A stretch of DNA of 64,000 nt. It comes from JBHOQX01 sp042408595. GTDB taxonomy: Bacteria; Chloroflexota; Chloroflexia; Chloroflexales; Roseiflexaceae. A program made the position numbers and the translations under genes. Where the stretch lies: NCBI GenBank assembly GCA_042408595.1, contig JBHOQX010000085.1, positions 1 through 64,000 on the forward strand, written 5' to 3'. Below, one piece after another: positions 43,272 through 51,867 of the stretch; position 1 is the first letter of the stretch; the number at the start of each line of letters is the position of its first letter. The notes beneath the pieces are model-generated. The model did no database searches, had not been told where the DNA came from, and was given only the letters and a program-made list of their open reading frames with translations.

Positions 43272-43303
43272 CGAGGCCCGGCGGACGTTCCCGCCGGGCC
43301 TCG
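43272..43303. terminator. Bidirectional hairpin terminator between CsbD and ABC-F genes
   Basis: CGAGGCCCGGCGG (43272-43284) pairs perfectly with CCGCCGGGCCTCG (43291-43303), with an ACGTTC loop. The genes on either side converge on it. There is no long T run on either strand. Confidence 0.7.
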
Positions 43304-43382
43304 CTGCGTGCCATGGGTTCAGCGTATCGTGCGCCCGGGAGTGCCACTGACCCGGTGGGCGCGCTCTGCATGCCTCGTTGCG

Positions 43383-45029
43383 CTACCTTGCACGCCGCTC
43401 CGCATAATAACTATACCCGCCCTCGTACACATGCAGCCGGCCGCCGCGCAACTCGAACATCCGGTCGGCCACGCGGTCGAGGAAATAACGGTCGTGTGAG
43501 ACGACGACGACCGTCCCGGCGAACTCGTCCAGCGCCTGCTCCAGCACCTCCGCCGAGGGGATATCCAGGTTGTTGGTCGGCTCGTCCAGCAGCAGGCAGT
43601 TGGCCCCGCCGAGCATCAGCCGCGCCAGTTGGACACGGCTCTTCTCCCCGCCGCTCAGCCGCGCGATCGGCTGGCCCATGGCGGCGTAGGGAATGAGAAA
43701 GCGGCCGAGCTTCGCCACCGCATCGCCCTCGTACATCGGGCGGACCGCCCGCAGCGCCTCGATGGGCGTCTGGCGCGGGTCGAGCGTCTCGTGCTGCTGA
43801 GCGTAATAGTCGAGCTGGATGCTCGGCCCGACCCACACCTCGCCACTATCGGGCGTCAATTCGCCCAGGATGAGCCGGAGCAGGACGGACTTGCCCGCGC
43901 CATTGGCGCCAACGATCCCAACCCGCTCGCCGTTCATGATCGTGGCAGTCGCGTCGCCCAGGATCTGCGCCGTGCCAAATGCCTTGCACACACGGCGGAG
44001 TTCGATCGCCTTTGCCCCGCCGCGCTGATGCGGCCGCAGCTCGAGCGCCATTTTGCGGCGCTCCAGCACCGGGCGCTCGATCACATCCATCGAGTCGATC
44101 TGGCGCTGCTTGTTGTTGATCTGGCGTTTCAGACGCGGGTCGAGGCTGATACCCATCCAGACTTTGAAGCGCGCGATGGCGGCTTCCAGGTGGGCGATCT
44201 CCCCTTGCTGCGCGACGTAGCCCTGCTGCTGTTTCAGCAGCGCCAGCTCCTTCTGCATCGCATACGCCGAGTAGTTGCCCTCCCACCGCAGCAGCCGCGC
44301 ACCGACCTCGCGTGCCGGCTCCAACTCCACGATCGCGCGCACGGTTTCATCCAGCAGGTAGCGGTCGTGCGAGATAATGACCACTGCGCCGTCGAACCCC
44401 TGGATCATCCGTTCCAGCAGCGCCTTGCGCTCGAGATCCAGGTGGTTGTCCGGCTCATCGAGCAGCAGCAGATCGGGGCGGGCCAGCAGGCAGCGCGCCA
44501 GCCCGATCAGTTTGCGCTGGCCGCCGCTGAGCTGCGCCATCGGCTGCTGCCACTGCGCCTCGCTCAGCCCGAGCTCGCGCAGCAGCCCGTGCGCCCGATG
44601 CTCGACCTGCTCGCCGCCGAGAGCTTCGAACGCGGCCAGCAGCCGCTCGTGCTCGGCTAGCACCGTCTCCATCAACTGCATGTCCGCGACCACGGCGGGG
44701 TCGCCCAGCCGTGTCTCTAACTCGGCGATCCGCGCTTCCAACGCGGCCAGGTCGTCCCGGGCGGCCAGCAACTCGGCCAGCGCCGGGCGCGCCGGCTCGC
44801 CGGCGTATTCCTGGGGCAGGTAGGCGACCCGCACGCCGCGCCGCAGCACGACCGTTCCGGCGTCAGGTGGCTCCAGCCCGGCGAGCGTCCGCAGCAAGGT
44901 AGACTTGCCGGCGCCATTGGGGCCGACAAGGCCGAGCTTCTCGTCATCCTGGATCGTCCAGTTGAGGTTTCGAAAAATCGTGCGTCCGCCGTGGACGCGG
45001 CTAAGGTTGTTGATATCGGCGATGATCAT
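43383..45029 (-). CDS. ABC-F family ATPase (ribosome-associated, two ABC domains)
   Basis: This 548-residue soluble protein has two ABC modules. Module 1 has Walker A GPNGAGKST near 36-44, signature LSGGQRKLIGLARCLL and Walker B LLLLDEPDNHLD. Module 2 has GANGAGKSV, LSGGEKSRVQLARLML and LLLDEPTNNLD. The linker between them (about 240-320) is charged and helical (YAMQKELALLKQQQGYVAQQ). There are no membrane helices. ABC-F proteins bind the ribosomal E site; some confer antibiotic resistance. The long leader with a terminator resembles inducible resistance members, but a housekeeping translation factor (Uup/YdiF type) is equally possible. Confidence 0.9.
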   Translation of the reverse strand: MIIADINNLSRVHGGRTIFRNLNWTIQDDEKLGLVGPNGAGKSTLLRTLAGLEPPDAGTVVLRRGVRVAYLPQEYAGEPARPALAELLAARDDLAALEARIAELETRLGDPAVVADMQLMETVLAEHERLLAAFEALGGEQVEHRAHGLLRELGLSEAQWQQPMAQLSGGQRKLIGLARCLLARPDLLLLDEPDNHLDLERKALLERMIQGFDGAVVIISHDRYLLDETVRAIVELEPAREVGARLLRWEGNYSAYAMQKELALLKQQQGYVAQQGEIAHLEAAIARFKVWMGISLDPRLKRQINNKQRQIDSMDVIERPVLERRKMALELRPHQRGGAKAIELRRVCKAFGTAQILGDATATIMNGERVGIVGANGAGKSVLLRLILGELTPDSGEVWVGPSIQLDYYAQQHETLDPRQTPIEALRAVRPMYEGDAVAKLGRFLIPYAAMGQPIARLSGGEKSRVQLARLMLGGANCLLLDEPTNNLDIPSAEVLEQALDEFAGTVVVVSHDRYFLDRVADRMFELRGGRLHVYEGGYSYYAERRAR

Positions 45030-45188
45030 CCGCGTTTTCCCTGATTGTCGTCTACCGGCCTGGGCATGTCCCAGGCGCGGCGGGTTGCCTCGTGCCCATG
45101 CTCGCGCATCTGGACCTCCTCACCATCTTCGGCGCCCCCGTGGTGGATGCCTTTCCGGGCCATGCGGCCGCCCCAGGCGCAAACAAAA

Positions 45189-45220
45189 ACGCCGCGGGCC
45201 ACCAGACTGGCCCACGACGT
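45189..45220 (-). terminator. Intrinsic terminator in the ABC-F leader (attenuator candidate)
   Basis: On the minus strand ACGTCGTGGGCCA pairs with TGGCCCGCGGCGT around a GTCTGG loop. That gives 13 pairs including two G-U, followed directly by TTTTG and another TTTG. It lies 160 bases before the ABC-F start codon and after the leader ORF, so it can only act within the ABC-F transcript. Confidence 0.7.
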
Positions 45221-45245
45221 CGCTTCGACTCCCCAGGAAATTCGT

Positions 45246-45344
45246 TTACGATACAAAGCAATCGCAGGGCGCAGCCATCCTATGCCCTGCCGCAGTTCCA
45301 CCGCGCGATGTTCGCCAGGTATGGGCTGTCGCGTTCCAGCGCAT
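45246..45344 (-). CDS. Putative 32-residue leader peptide of the ABC-F gene
   Basis: ATG 45344 is preceded by AAGGA at a spacing of seven bases and lies about 23 bases after the predicted transcription start. The frame encodes 32 residues starting MRWNATAHTW and ending PCDCFVS, with TAA at 45248-45246. The terminator stem begins 25 bases after the stop. Inducible ABC-F and rRNA-methylase genes often use such short ORFs, whose drug-stalled ribosome changes leader folding. The peptide has no homologue I recognise. Confidence 0.5.
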   Translation of the reverse strand: MRWNATAHTWRTSRGGTAAGHRMAAPCDCFVS

Positions 45345-45373
45345 TGTCCGGTCCTTCACGGTCAGCGACGTGC

Positions 45374-45402
45374 AGTGTAGCAGACGGGCGCGAGCCCGTC
45401 AA
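45374..45402 (-). promoter_or_regulatory. Promoter of the ABC-F transcript, overlapped by a palindrome
   Basis: On the minus strand TTGACG (45402-45397) and TACACT (45379-45374) are separated by 17 bases. TGC precedes the -10, giving an extended form. GACGGGC-TCGC-GCCCGTC (45400-45383) is a perfect 7-bp inverted repeat overlapping the -35 and spacer. It could be an operator or the terminator of the upstream Fur gene. Confidence 0.65.
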
Positions 45403-45440
45403 TCGTCCGCTGGATGGAGATCGTCGTTGCTTACACGAGG

Positions 45441-45890
45441 TTACCTTGGTGGTGCAGCATTTCCTGCCCCCGCGCGGTCGCAGGCGGCGCAGCGCCCCGG
45501 CAGCGCCAGGTGCTCGTCCAACACGAAGCCGTGCCGTCGCCGTACCGCCGCCGCCACGCCGGTGCGCAGCTCATCCGGCACCTGGGTCGTCGCGCCGCAC
45601 ACCCGGCAGACCAGGTGGTGATGGACCTTGCCGTGCGGGTGATACTCGTAGCGCGTCCGCCCGTCACCGACGCTGAGCGGCGCGACGAGCCCGACCCGTT
45701 CGAGCCACTGGAGTGTGCGGTAGACGGTGGCGATATCGAGCGAGGGCTGCTGCGGCAGAATGGCGTCGTGGATGTCCTCCGCCGTCAGGTGCTGCCGCTG
45801 CGCCCGCACAACCGCGAGCACCTGCAAGCGCTGCGGCGTCAGACGGTAGCCCTGCTGGCGCAGCCATCGAATGTCATCCGTGTCGCTCAT
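45441..45890 (-). CDS. Fur-family metal-responsive regulator
   Basis: This 149-residue repressor has an N-terminal winged helix (GYRLTPQRLQVLAVVRAQRQ, then LDIATVYRTLQWLERVGLV). The C-terminal dimerisation domain holds the metal-binding HPHGKVHHHLVCRVCG and a second CxxC pair (GRCAACD). Whether it senses iron, zinc, manganese or peroxide cannot be told from sequence. The divergent gene at 46072 encodes an ABC exporter-type protein. A 7-bp palindrome between the two starts is a likely operator. Confidence 0.9.
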   Translation of the reverse strand: MSDTDDIRWLRQQGYRLTPQRLQVLAVVRAQRQHLTAEDIHDAILPQQPSLDIATVYRTLQWLERVGLVAPLSVGDGRTRYEYHPHGKVHHHLVCRVCGATTQVPDELRTGVAAAVRRRHGFVLDEHLALPGRCAACDRAGAGNAAPPR

Positions 45891-45943
45891 CGCGCACCTG
45901 CCTCCGGCGAGCCGCCACCCACGGCCCTCGCATCTGACGTGGG

Positions 45944-45962
45944 TGTGACACTCACTGTCACA
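45944..45962. promoter_or_regulatory. Palindromic operator candidate between the Fur-family and ABC genes
   Basis: TGTGACA (45944-45950) and TGTCACA (45956-45962) form perfect 7-bp arms around CTCAC. The site lies 54 bases upstream of the Fur-family start and about 110 bases before the divergent ABC gene, where an autoregulatory operator would be expected. It does not match the AT-rich classic Fur box, so the binding protein is uncertain. Confidence 0.5.
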
Positions 45963-46027
45963 GACCGGCTATACCATCGTCGTATGCAAGAAACCGGCCA
46001 AAAGGGCAGGGCCTGCCGCCCCGCCCG

Positions 46028-46039
46028 CATGGTACCATG
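46028..46039 (+). promoter_or_regulatory. Perfect 12-bp palindrome with extended -10-like core before the ABC gene
   Basis: CATGGTACCATG is a full palindrome and includes TG-G-TACCAT, a weak extended -10 (four of six). A start near 46045 would give a 27-base leader to ATG 46072. It could equally be an operator. Confidence 0.35.
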
Positions 46040-46071
46040 GCCAGAATGCACTGTTTTAGTCACGAGGCGCT

Positions 46072-47955
46072 ATGAGCGCTGTACCTGAATCGCGTCCGTC
46101 CCGCCGGAAGGGGTGGCAGCAGCCGAAGCCGCCGCGCACGCTGCGCGACCGGGTGGCGAATCTGCGCAGCGCCTACAGCAATATCCCTGCGGCGTTCCGG
46201 CTCGTCTGGGATGCCGACCGCGGCAGCGCCATCGGCATGGCCGCGCTCACGCTGATCGGCGGTGGGCTGCCGCTGGCGCAGGCCTATACCGGCAAGCTGA
46301 TCGTCGACTCGGTCGTCCACTCGCTGCAGGCGGGCGTGGCGCCCCTGGCCGGGCTGGAGGCGGCGTTGCCGTTCCTGTTGCTGGAGTTCGGCCTGCTGAT
46401 GATGGGCGCGGTGCTCGCCCAGCTCCGGCGCCTGATCGAGCATGTTTTGAATGCGCGGCTGGGCCACCACATCAACCAGCAGGTGATCCGCAAGGCGCTC
46501 GCGCTCGATTTGCAGTATTTCGAAGACCCGAGTTTCTACGACAAACTGCAGAACGCCCGGCGCGAGGCCGATTTTCGCGCGCTCGGCATCATCAATGGCA
46601 GTTTCATGTTGGCGCAGAACGTCATCACCCTGCTGTCGTTTGTGGTGACGCTGCTGATCTTCAGCCCGCTGATCGCCCTCCTGCTGTTCGGCGCGACGAT
46701 CCCCTCGTTTATCGCGCAGAACCGTTACAGCCACCTACAATTCCGCCTGCTCACCTGGCGCGCGCCCGAGTCGCGGCGGATGCAGTACCTCGAGCAGGTG
46801 CTGACGGTGGACAACTCGGTCAAGGAGGTGAAGCTCTTCGGTCTGGGCGAGCCGCTGCTGCGCCGCTACACCGAGATGTTCTGGAAAATCTTCCGCGAAG
46901 ACGAGGCGCTGGCCCGGCGGCGCTCGCTGGTCAGCCTGCTGTGGGGGCTGGTCGCCACCGCCAGCTTCTACGTGGCCTACGGCTGGATCGTCTACCAGAC
47001 GGTCGCCGGCGTCATCACGCTCGGTGGGATGACCCTCTATCTCACGGTCATCCGGCAGAGCCAGGGAACGTTCACCGGCATCTTCGACAACCTGAATCGG
47101 CTGTATGAGAACGGCCTGTTCATGGATAACCTGTTCGGCTTTCTGGACCTCACACCGCAGATGGTCCGCCCGGCGCAGCCCGCCGCCGTGCCGGAGCGCT
47201 TCCGTCGCGGCCTGGAGTTCCGCGATGTCTCGTTCCGCTACCCCGGCCGCGACGACTGGGCGCTGCGCCAGATCAACCTGCGGATCGCCCCGGGCGAAAA
47301 GCTGGCGCTCGTCGGCCCGAACGGCGCGGGCAAGACGACGCTCATCAAGCTGCTGACGCGGCTCTACGACCCGACCGAAGGCCAGATTCTGCTGGACGGC
47401 GTCGATCTGCGCGACTACGACCCGGACGAAGTGCGCTCGAAGATCGGCGTGATCTTTCAGGATTTCGTGCGCTACCAGCTCACAGTGCGCGAGAACATCG
47501 GCTTTGGCAGGATCGAGGAGCTCGACAACCGGCCCCGGCTGGAGAGCGCGGCAGAGCGCGGCGGTGCGGATGAGGTCGTGGCGGAGCTGCCGGACGGCTA
47601 CGAGACCACCCTCGGGCGCTGGTTCGACCGTGGCTTCGAGCTGTCGGGCGGGCAGTGGCAGAAGATCGCGCTGGGCCGCGCCTTTATGCGCGATGGCGAG
47701 GTACTGGTGCTGGACGAGCCGACCGCCGCGCTCGACGCGGAGCGCGAGCACGAGATCTTCCAGCGCTTCCGCGAGCTGACCGAAGGCAAGATCGCCGTGC
47801 TGATCTCGCACCGCTTCAGCACGGTGCGCATGGCGGATCGGATCGCTGTGCTGGAGAACGGGCAGATCACCGAGCTGGGATCGCACGAGGAGCTGGTCGC
47901 GGCCGGCGGCACGTATGCCCGACTGTTCGAGATGCAGGCGTCGGGGTACCGCTAG
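46072..47955 (+). CDS. ABC transporter, fused permease and ATP-binding domains (exporter type)
   Basis: This 627-residue half-transporter has an N-terminal membrane domain (about 40-340) with several long helices. An ATPase domain follows, with Walker A GPNGAGKTT, Q-loop FQDFVRYQLTVRENIGFG, signature LSGGQWQKIALGRAFM, Walker B VLVLDEPTAALDA and H-loop ISHRF. It is of the MsbA/LmrA-like type and should act as a homodimer. GAGG six bases upstream supports ATG 46072. The substrate is unknown. The neighbouring Fur-family gene is divergent. Confidence 0.92.
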   Translation: MSAVPESRPSRRKGWQQPKPPRTLRDRVANLRSAYSNIPAAFRLVWDADRGSAIGMAALTLIGGGLPLAQAYTGKLIVDSVVHSLQAGVAPLAGLEAALPFLLLEFGLLMMGAVLAQLRRLIEHVLNARLGHHINQQVIRKALALDLQYFEDPSFYDKLQNARREADFRALGIINGSFMLAQNVITLLSFVVTLLIFSPLIALLLFGATIPSFIAQNRYSHLQFRLLTWRAPESRRMQYLEQVLTVDNSVKEVKLFGLGEPLLRRYTEMFWKIFREDEALARRRSLVSLLWGLVATASFYVAYGWIVYQTVAGVITLGGMTLYLTVIRQSQGTFTGIFDNLNRLYENGLFMDNLFGFLDLTPQMVRPAQPAAVPERFRRGLEFRDVSFRYPGRDDWALRQINLRIAPGEKLALVGPNGAGKTTLIKLLTRLYDPTEGQILLDGVDLRDYDPDEVRSKIGVIFQDFVRYQLTVRENIGFGRIEELDNRPRLESAAERGGADEVVAELPDGYETTLGRWFDRGFELSGGQWQKIALGRAFMRDGEVLVLDEPTAALDAEREHEIFQRFRELTEGKIAVLISHRFSTVRMADRIAVLENGQITELGSHEELVAAGGTYARLFEMQASGYR

Positions 47956-48025
47956 CGGCACCGGTGGACGGTGGGGGGTGAAGGGTGGACGATGAACGAT
48001 GTCGTGGTCGATGTTTCGCTGCGCT
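47956..48025. repeat. GGTGGACGGTGG / GGACGATGAACGATG tract between convergent genes
   Basis: A purine-rich run (GGTGGACGGTGGGGGGTG, GGTGGACGATGAACGATG) occupies the 70-base gap between the ABC gene and the PspC gene. It belongs to the same microsatellite-like class as the tract at 37195. Confidence 0.5.
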
Positions 48026-48634
48026 CTAGCTGCGTCGCGCGATCAGCAGCACGCCGGCGGCGATCATCAGCGCAGGGATGACGAAGTCCACTGGAAGCCC
48101 CATGGCGTCGGCCAGCGCGACCAGGCCGATGCCCACCAGGATGATCCCGAGCACCGGCCAGCGCCGCCGGCGAGGGGCACCGGGGGCTGGCGGCGCACCA
48201 ATCGGGTCGCTCCCGAGGTGAACGGTCTGGCCCGTCGCCGGGGGCAGCTCGCGTAGCGGCTCGCCGGTCACCGGGTCGAAGTTGTAGGCTGCGGGCGGCG
48301 GGGGCGCCGCGTAGGTCGTCCCGCTGCGGCGGTGCTGGCCGGCCGGCGCGTGCTCGCCGGCTACCGCGTGGAGCGCCGGGTCGCCCTGACGGCTCTCGAA
48401 GGTGAGCGAGCGCCCGGCGCGCGCCGGATCGCCCGGCGGCATGGACGGCGCGGGTGCCTTTGGCATCACCGCCCACAGCACCGGGTACAGCAGCAGGCCG
48501 ACACCGCTGGTGAGCGTCAGCAGCACAAAGATCAGGCGGACGATCACCGGATCGACGCCGAAATACTCGCCGATGCCGCCACATACGCCGGCGATGATGA
48601 CTTCATTGCGACTGCGCATCAGGCGCGGCTGCAT
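48026..48634 (-). CDS. PspC-domain membrane protein
   Basis: This 202-residue protein has an N-terminal PspC domain (RSRNEVIIAGVCGGIGEYFG, then VDPVIVRLIFVLLTL) with one long hydrophobic stretch ending LLLYPVLWAVMPK. A Pro/Ala-rich hydrophilic middle follows, and the C-terminal part has two short hydrophobic segments (VLGIILVGIGLVALADAM and FVIPALMIAAGVLLIARR). PspC relatives sense or counter membrane stress. GGAAGGA upstream supports ATG 48634; the longer frame is not family-like. Confidence 0.85.
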   Translation of the reverse strand: MQPRLMRSRNEVIIAGVCGGIGEYFGVDPVIVRLIFVLLTLTSGVGLLLYPVLWAVMPKAPAPSMPPGDPARAGRSLTFESRQGDPALHAVAGEHAPAGQHRRSGTTYAAPPPPAAYNFDPVTGEPLRELPPATGQTVHLGSDPIGAPPAPGAPRRRRWPVLGIILVGIGLVALADAMGLPVDFVIPALMIAAGVLLIARRS

Positions 48635-48857
48635 AACGTCCTTCCTTTCGGCCCACCCAGGCCGGGCACCTTTACTAGCGCATTGGACGGCAGGCAGCAC
48701 AGGATTGTTGCACGCGGCCCGCGAAGGCGGGTTGCTGCGGGCGAGCGGGCCCTCGCGCGCACCTCAGCCATCGCGGTACGGCGGGTAGGCCCCAGTACCG
48801 TTTCAGGCAAGCGTCGCAGACATGGCCTGCGGCTCCAGCCGCTGCGCACGACCCGCG

Positions 48858-49772
48858 CTAACGAATAATCGTGATCACTGCGATGCCGAACAGCACCTGC
48901 ACCACCACCGAGGCGCCTTGCAACAGCCGCGCGCCGGGCGGGTGGCGTTGAAAGAGGAGCAAGCCTAGCCCGGCGTTGAGCGCCGTCAATCCGAGGGCCG
49001 CAAGCGGCAGAAGCAGAATCTGATGCCGCGGCCAGATCTCCGCCACCTCTCCCACGGCATTGAAGCGCATCTCGATCATCGGCGCCAGCGCGGGGTAGCG
49101 CGCGGCGATCACGCCCAGCAGCGCCAGGTTCAGCCCCAGCGCGAGGAGCAACAGCCAGCGCGCGAGCCAGTCGCTCCACAACCTAGCGAAGACCATCCGG
49201 CTTGCGCCGAGCGTCGGCTGGAGGGCCTGGGTGGCGCCGAGGTTGCGCCGTTGCTCGAGATCCTGCACGAATGCGCCCGGGTCGGCTGGCGCGATCACAT
49301 AAGCCGCGCCCGGTGTGTAGATCGCCAGGCTGCGCTGCGGCGGCTGGGTCGAGAACAGGTGCGCCACCCGGCCGCCCGGTGCGCGCGCCCGACCCCAGTA
49401 GTAGCCGATCGCCTGCAACGGGCCAAGCGGCAGCGGGCCGATCGCCGTGCCGAGATCGACGCTCTCGACCTGGGCCAGCGGGATGACCGCCCGGTTGCCC
49501 AGCCATGAAATGTACAACCCGTTCCGGTCCAGATCGTAGCGCAGGGTGAGCGCGGCGGCGAAGCGATAGGCGAGCGCCACCACGAGCACGGCCAGGCCGA
49601 GAAACACGAGCAGCCAGCCGTAGAGCGCCAGGTTCACCGGCCAGGTGTCGGGCGGGCCGGCCAGCGCCCGGGCAAGCCGCACGGCGGCCAGGCCGGCCCC
49701 GGCCAGCGCCGCGAGCAGCAGAGCCAGGCAGATCCAGCGGCCCGGTGAGGGTTGTGGGTTCCAGCGTCGCAT
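48858..49772 (-). CDS. Membrane protein with bacterial PH-like domain
   Basis: This 304-residue protein has four hydrophobic segments: about 12-32, 48-70, 185-210 and 255-290. Between the second and third lies a soluble part beginning ALTLRYDLDRNGLYISWLGN and RAVIPLAQVESVDLG, the strand order of bacterial PH (bPH2/YdbT-like) domains. Its function is unknown. ATG 49772 is chosen because the longer frame adds only Arg-rich residues. The 223-base gap to the PspC gene shows nothing notable. Confidence 0.65.
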   Translation of the reverse strand: MRRWNPQPSPGRWICLALLLAALAGAGLAAVRLARALAGPPDTWPVNLALYGWLLVFLGLAVLVVALAYRFAAALTLRYDLDRNGLYISWLGNRAVIPLAQVESVDLGTAIGPLPLGPLQAIGYYWGRARAPGGRVAHLFSTQPPQRSLAIYTPGAAYVIAPADPGAFVQDLEQRRNLGATQALQPTLGASRMVFARLWSDWLARWLLLLALGLNLALLGVIAARYPALAPMIEMRFNAVGEVAEIWPRHQILLLPLAALGLTALNAGLGLLLFQRHPPGARLLQGASVVVQVLFGIAVITIIR

Positions 49773-49842
49773 GCGGTCGTTGCGGGCGGTGACGATGGGG
49801 CCGGCGCCGTAACGCCGGCCCCGCCTCAGCACACCGTGCTCA

Positions 49843-51399
49843 CTACGGGGTGGGGGTCGGCAGGGTCGGGCCCTCCGGCGCCGCTGTCGGTGTTGGCGTC
49901 GGCGTTGGCTCGCCGCCCAGGATGGCGGTTGGCAGCGGTGCGGGCGTGGCGGTCGGTAGCGGCCGCGGTGTCGGCGTCTCCGGCGGATAGCGTGTCACGC
50001 CGATTGCCGCCCGTTCCTTCTCGAGCCACGCGTCAAACGCCTTCGACCGGGCTTCGCGCAGCTGGTCCTCCTTGGTCGGCACGGTCTTGCTCACAACCTG
50101 GATGATGCTCCAGCCGAACGGCGTGGCGATCGGCGCGCTGATCCCCTTCTCGGGCAGGGCCAACGCGGCCTGCACGATCGCCGGATCGATCCGGGTGCCT
50201 TCCTCGGTCTTCCCGCTCTTGTCGAACGACGGCAGCAGCCCACCTTTGTCGCGTGTCAGGCCGTCCTGCGATTTCTCCTTCGCCAGTTTCTCGAAATCTG
50301 CGCCGCCCTTGAGCTCCGCGACGATCGCGTCGGCCTGGGGCCGCAGCTTCGCCAGGTCGGCCTGGCGCTCGCTCTCGGTCGCGCTCACCGGCACGGTTGC
50401 CTTGATCAGGATGTGGCGCACGCTGATGTTCGATGGATCGGTGCTTGGCGTAAAGCCGGCCTCTGGCACGAGTTGCGCCTCGACGCTATCCGTGAACGCC
50501 AGGCTGCGGTAATACGCCTTTACCCCGCGCTTGAAATCGTCGAGCGTCAGATTGATTTTAAGCGACGGATCGATCTGCTGGAGTTGCTGTGTGTAGGCGT
50601 CGTACGCCCGGCCGATCACGGCATCCACCTGCTGCAGCGCGGCATCGGGCGGAAGCGTCGGCAGCGGGGTGGCGGTCGGCGGGGGGGTGGCGGTCGGGCC
50701 GGTCGTGGCTGTTGGGGCCGGCGTGCCAGCGGCCCCGGTTGCGGCCGGGGTCGTCCCGCTGATCGCGGCGGTCGCCGCCGGGGGCGCCGCAGTGGGCGCG
50801 GCGGTGGCGGTCGGCGCGGCCGTCCCGGTGAGCGTGGCGGTGCCGGTGATCACCGGCGGCTTCAACTCGGGGAACGAGCGGCCCAGGTCGTTGACGATCC
50901 GCTGGGCGACATCCCCCTCGGTGACCGAGACCTTCATCCGGGCGGCGCCCTGGGCGATCACGGCGCGCTTGATCCATTCATCGACCGTCGCCGGATCGAC
51001 TGGCGCGCTGCGGATGGTCGGAACCTGGGCGTTCAGGCTGTTGATCTGGCCGGCGATCTGCCCGCCAAGCTGCTGAGTGGGGCCGCCGCCGAGCAGGCGC
51101 TCGAGTTGCAGGCTCTGAACGATGCTCTGCGCGATCTGGGCGCGGCGCTCCTCCCAATAGGCACGGCGCGTCAGCGTCTCGCTCCCGACCGTCGCCACCG
51201 GGCGCGTCGGCACCCATACCTGGTCGTACAGCAGGCCGGCGATCAGCGCCAGGGCGGCCAGGCCGATGAACGTGCCGACAATGATGATCACCAGGCGCTG
51301 GCGGCGAGCCTCGCGCTGGCGGCGGGTCAAAGCCCGCCTGGTCAGGGGCCGCTGCGCACCAGCGTCGGGCTGCGGGCGCTGTCGTTGCGATGGTGTCAT
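49843..51399 (-). CDS. Membrane-anchored peptidyl-prolyl isomerase / foldase (SurA-PrsA type)
   Basis: This 518-residue protein has a basic cytoplasmic start, one membrane anchor (LVIIIVGTFIGLAALALIAG, about 36-57) and a SurA-N-like domain (about 70-190). A Thr/Ala/Pro linker follows (about 185-250). The parvulin domain starts at VRHILIKATVPVSATESER and includes GGLLPSFDKSG, with LPEKGISAPIATPFGWSIIQV at its end. A second Pro/Thr-rich tail closes it. It should help fold exported proteins outside the membrane. It lies downstream of rpsR but is separated by three hairpins, so expression may be uncoupled. Confidence 0.85.
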   Translation of the reverse strand: MTPSQRQRPQPDAGAQRPLTRRALTRRQREARRQRLVIIIVGTFIGLAALALIAGLLYDQVWVPTRPVATVGSETLTRRAYWEERRAQIAQSIVQSLQLERLLGGGPTQQLGGQIAGQINSLNAQVPTIRSAPVDPATVDEWIKRAVIAQGAARMKVSVTEGDVAQRIVNDLGRSFPELKPPVITGTATLTGTAAPTATAAPTAAPPAATAAISGTTPAATGAAGTPAPTATTGPTATPPPTATPLPTLPPDAALQQVDAVIGRAYDAYTQQLQQIDPSLKINLTLDDFKRGVKAYYRSLAFTDSVEAQLVPEAGFTPSTDPSNISVRHILIKATVPVSATESERQADLAKLRPQADAIVAELKGGADFEKLAKEKSQDGLTRDKGGLLPSFDKSGKTEEGTRIDPAIVQAALALPEKGISAPIATPFGWSIIQVVSKTVPTKEDQLREARSKAFDAWLEKERAAIGVTRYPPETPTPRPLPTATPAPLPTAILGGEPTPTPTPTAAPEGPTLPTPTP

Positions 51400-51417
51400 G
51401 GTCGCTGTCGTAGAAGA

Positions 51418-51505
51418 GGCACAGGGACATATCCCCTGTGCCCTCGTGGTGCAGAGAGATCGAACCGCGGCGGTATCTGACCGCCCAGGCGCCGCAGGTG
51501 GCGCC
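51418..51505 (-). terminator. Series of three hairpins downstream of rpsR
   Basis: On the minus strand the stems are GGCGCC/GGCGCC (51505-51488), GGCGGT/ACCGCC (51485-51469) and GGCACAGGG/CCCTGTGCC (51442-51418, seven-base loop). Together they fill the gap between the ribosomal operon and the foldase gene. None has a T run, but they probably reduce read-through. Confidence 0.5.
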
Positions 51506-51529
51506 CGGCTGCCGTAGACAGTCGCACCG

Positions 51530-51805
51530 TTAGTTGCGCGGGGCGGTCACGACGAACGGCAGCAGGGCCATGTGGCGCGCCCGCTTGATCGCCGTTGTCA
51601 GGCTGCGCTGATGCCTGGCGCATGTGCCGGTGCGCCGGCGCGGCAGAATCTTGCCGCGGTCGGACAGAAAGCGCTGCAAGCGCTTGACGTCCTTGTAATC
51701 GGCGGTGCGAAGCCTGTCGGCGCAGAACTGGCACACCTTGCGGCGTGCGATGTACTTGCGCCGGCCGTCGGCGCTCCGCTCGGCGCGGCTCCGAGAGTCG
51801 CTCAT
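51530..51805 (-). CDS. rpsR: 30S ribosomal protein bS18
   Basis: This 91-residue basic protein has the S18 core KYIARRKVCQFCADRLR, then DVKRLQRFLSDRGKILPRR and the end TGTCARHQRSLTTAIKRAR plus MALLPFV. It carries Cys residues (CQFC and TCARH) typical of zinc-ribbon-containing S18 versions. GAGG eight bases upstream supports ATG 51805; a TTG two codons earlier is less likely. It binds bS6 in the 30S platform. Confidence 0.96.
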   Translation of the reverse strand: MSDSRSRAERSADGRRKYIARRKVCQFCADRLRTADYKDVKRLQRFLSDRGKILPRRRTGTCARHQRSLTTAIKRARHMALLPFVVTAPRN

Positions 51806-51867
51806 GCTCAAAACCTCGTGGATGGTATCGCGCTCCTGATCGGGAACACGATAAAGGTGTCCAGCTG

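Noticed and set aside
45026..45301. 91-residue minus-strand ORF running through the ABC-F leader
   Set aside because: It spans the terminator, overlaps the ABC-F start, has no homology I recognise and lacks a ribosome-binding site; the shorter leader ORF at 45344-45246 has one.
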